Positions 61,723 to 63,360 of a stretch of 63,360 nt of DNA are shown piece by piece. Made by a program: the position numbers and the translations under genes. Every line of letters begins with the position of its first letter. The stretch's first letter is position 1. Below the pieces are notes generated by a model. That model searched no databases and had not been told where the DNA came from. It worked only from the letters and a program-made list of their open reading frames with translations. The DNA comes from Alloascoidea africana (lineage: Eukaryota > Ascomycota > Alloascoideomycetes > Alloascoideales > Alloascoideaceae): contig JAKTTT010000089.1 of the NCBI GenBank assembly GCA_030581615.1, positions 1 through 63,360 on the forward strand. The letters are read 5' to 3'.

Positions 61723-61776
61723 TGAGAAAAAGTTAGACTAGAATAGATGTACTAGGAGAGCTCTGCCGAAGCACTT

Positions 61777-61880
61777 TATTTTCATTTTCATTTTCATTTT
61801 CATTTCCTCTTTCACTTTCACTTTCACTTTTCCCTGGGCTTTTCCCCCGCATTTTCTTTTTCATTTTCATTTTCACGTGC
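61777..61880 (+). repeat. CATTTT/CACTTT tandem repeats in the POT1 upstream region
   Basis: Blocks of CATTTT (61781-61806 and 61859-61874) and CACTTT (61812-61830) in the short region between the CreC-like gene and POT1. Confidence 0.8.
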
Positions 61881-61940
61881 GACCGGGCGGCGGTCGGGTA
61901 ACCCGCTGTCCCTCTCCAGGTTAGCGCCAGGTATATAAAG
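61875..61940 (+). promoter_or_regulatory. POT1 promoter: CACGTG, CGG palindrome and TATA box
   Basis: A CACGTG lies near 61875; a perfect palindrome CGGGTAACCCG (CGG-N5-CCG) lies at 61895-61905, with further CGG triplets beside it; a TATATAAA box lies at 61932-61939, about 80 bp from the ATG. CGG triplets are bound by Zn2Cys6 regulators, including the fatty-acid regulators of oleate-inducible genes in yeasts; which factor acts here is unknown. Confidence 0.55.
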
Positions 61941-62018
61941 CCCCGGAAAGCCGTCTCTTTCCTGTTCGCCTCCCCATCTCATCCTCACCGTATCCCAACA
62001 GCCATATATTTCTCTATA

Positions 62019-63266
62019 ATGGAAAGAATTAGTCAAGTCGCCAGCCAATTGAGCTCAAACAACACTAGCGCAGCCGTCGAGTCTCTCAGCTCCAAGCGCG
62101 ATAACGACGTTGTGATTGTTGCAGCCTACAGAACGGCCCTTGCAAAAGGTGGTCGTGGGGGTTTTAAAGATACCTCGAGCGCAGAGATCTTGTCACAGTT
62201 GGTACAAGGTTTACTCGAGAGAACCAAAATTGATCCGGCTTTGGTCGAGGACGTTGCTGTTGGCAATGTTTTGAACCCAGGTGCTGGTGCCACAGAGCAC
62301 AGAGCCGCTCTTTTGGCAGCTGGACTCCCTTATACCACTCCATTTGTCGCCATTAATCGACAGTGTTCCTCTGGTTTGATGGCAGTCAACGACATTGCAA
62401 ACAAAATCACCTCTGGTCAGATTGAGATTGGTATCGGTGCTGGTGTTGAGTCCATGACAAATCACTATGGACCTCAGTCCGTCACACCTTTTGACAATTT
62501 TTTGAAAGACCACTCCGAAGCGAAAAAATGTCTGATCCCTATGGGTATCACCAATGAAAACGTTGCTCAAAAATTCAAGATTTCTCGTCGAGAACAGGAT
62601 GAATTTGCTGCTGCAAGTTATCAAAAGGCGGTTAAGGCCATTGCCGAGGGTAAATTTAAAGATGAGATCATCCCCCTCAAGGTTAAGATTCTTGACGCAG
62701 ACGACAATGAAAAGGAAATTGTGGTTGAGAAGGATGAGGGTGCTCGTCCAAACACCACTGTTGAGTCTCTATCCAAACTAAAACCAGCTTTTTCCAAAAC
62801 TGGAACTACACATGCTGGAAACGCATCCCAGATTACTGATGGTGCTGGTGCCGTTTTGCTTGCAAGAAGATCAACAGCAGTTAAGCTTGGACTGCCCATT
62901 GTTGCCAAATTTGTGGACTGTACCACCGTTGGCGTCCCACCAGAGCTCATGGGTGTTGGTCCTGCCTACGCCATTCCCAAGCTTTTGAACAGACTGTCTC
63001 TGAAGCCCAACGACGTTGATGTTTACGAGATCAACGAAGCCTTTGCGGCCCAGGCCCTTTACTCAATCAGACACGTTGGCATCGAGCCTGAGCGTGTCAA
63101 TCCCAATGGCGGAGCAATTGCAATCGGTCATCCTCTGGGTGCCACGGGTGCGAGACAGATTGCAACTTTGATCAACGAGTTGAAGAGAAGCGGGAAGAAG
63201 ATTGGCGTCACCAGTATGTGTATCGGCACCGGGATGGGAGCCGCAAGCTTGGTTGTGCTTGAGTAA
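62019..63266 (+). CDS. POT1: Peroxisomal 3-ketoacyl-CoA thiolase
   Basis: 415 residues, family length. An N-terminal PTS2 (RISQVASQL, residues 3-11) fits the nonapeptide consensus exactly, so import is by Pex7. The nucleophile Cys116 sits in NRQCSSGL; the GHPLG histidine is near 371 and the second active-site Cys near 401 in CIGTGMG. It does the last step of beta-oxidation, splitting 3-ketoacyl-CoA to acetyl-CoA. A strong TATA box and clear upstream elements fit a highly induced gene. Confidence 0.97.
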   Translation: MERISQVASQLSSNNTSAAVESLSSKRDNDVVIVAAYRTALAKGGRGGFKDTSSAEILSQLVQGLLERTKIDPALVEDVAVGNVLNPGAGATEHRAALLAAGLPYTTPFVAINRQCSSGLMAVNDIANKITSGQIEIGIGAGVESMTNHYGPQSVTPFDNFLKDHSEAKKCLIPMGITNENVAQKFKISRREQDEFAAASYQKAVKAIAEGKFKDEIIPLKVKILDADDNEKEIVVEKDEGARPNTTVESLSKLKPAFSKTGTTHAGNASQITDGAGAVLLARRSTAVKLGLPIVAKFVDCTTVGVPPELMGVGPAYAIPKLLNRLSLKPNDVDVYEINEAFAAQALYSIRHVGIEPERVNPNGGAIAIGHPLGATGARQIATLINELKRSGKKIGVTSMCIGTGMGAASLVVLE

Positions 63267-63360
63267 AGGCCCTACTTTTTATTGTTACTGTTATCATTAT
63301 TATTAGTACTGTTTATTTTGTAGTTAACGAACAATTTACGAGTTTTGGTCTTTGGCGTGT

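Overview
The window is nuclear DNA from a budding yeast (Saccharomycotina). The genes are compact and eukaryotic. Several carry short introns, with donors such as GTAAGT, GTATGT or GTGAGC and CTAAC-type branch points close to the acceptor, and often a tiny first coding exon. CTG reads as leucine at conserved positions (for example in PUP3), so this is not a CTG-serine yeast. Uricase and a cellulose-binding GH45 endoglucanase also argue against Saccharomycetaceae. A basal wood- or plant-associated lineage is plausible, but that is inference.

Layout. 1-1590: the 5' part (LTR plus gag-protease) of an LTR retrotransposon on the minus strand, cut by the window edge. 2091-4074: a three-exon RRM/SR-like protein. 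4075-7852: a long stretch with little. 7853-13313: SFP1 (split by an intron) and a kinesin-5, convergent. 14805-19307: a small putatively lipidated protein and a Zn2Cys6 regulator, divergent. 19811-27084: RAD51, PUP3, CMC2, AIM11 and CDC9, a dense housekeeping block; RAD51, PUP3, CMC2 and AIM11 each need splicing to be read correctly. 28126-33255: a single-span membrane protein, a secreted GH45 cellulase and a DOT6/TOD6-like Myb repressor. 35380-38500: PIN4 and a GPI-anchored wall protein. 38501-43000: an accessory island with a decayed Tc1/mariner transposase fragment and unrecognised, apparently broken secreted-protein sequence. 43755-53105: an LEA-like protein, PEX13, PLC1, VPS51 (three exons) and an arrestin-related adaptor. 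54133-63266: alkaline phosphatase, uricase, a pipsqueak/CENP-B-type DNA-binding protein, a CreC/WDR20-like WD40 protein and peroxisomal thiolase POT1.

Themes. Three genes act in the peroxisome: PEX13, uricase with a C-terminal AKL, and thiolase with an N-terminal PTS2. SFP1 and DOT6/TOD6, known in S. cerevisiae as activator and repressor of ribosome-biogenesis genes, both lie here. RAD51 and CDC9 have G1/S-type promoter motifs (MCB, SCB). CMC2 and AIM11, both linked to mitochondria, share a 156-bp bidirectional promoter with a perfect TCACGTGA site. No tRNA, rRNA, CRISPR or centromere was recognised. The least explained parts are the SUMO-motif cassette exon near 2.2-2.6 kb, the double-pipsqueak/CENP-B protein, the hairpin between PEX13 and PLC1, and the island at 38.5-43 kb.
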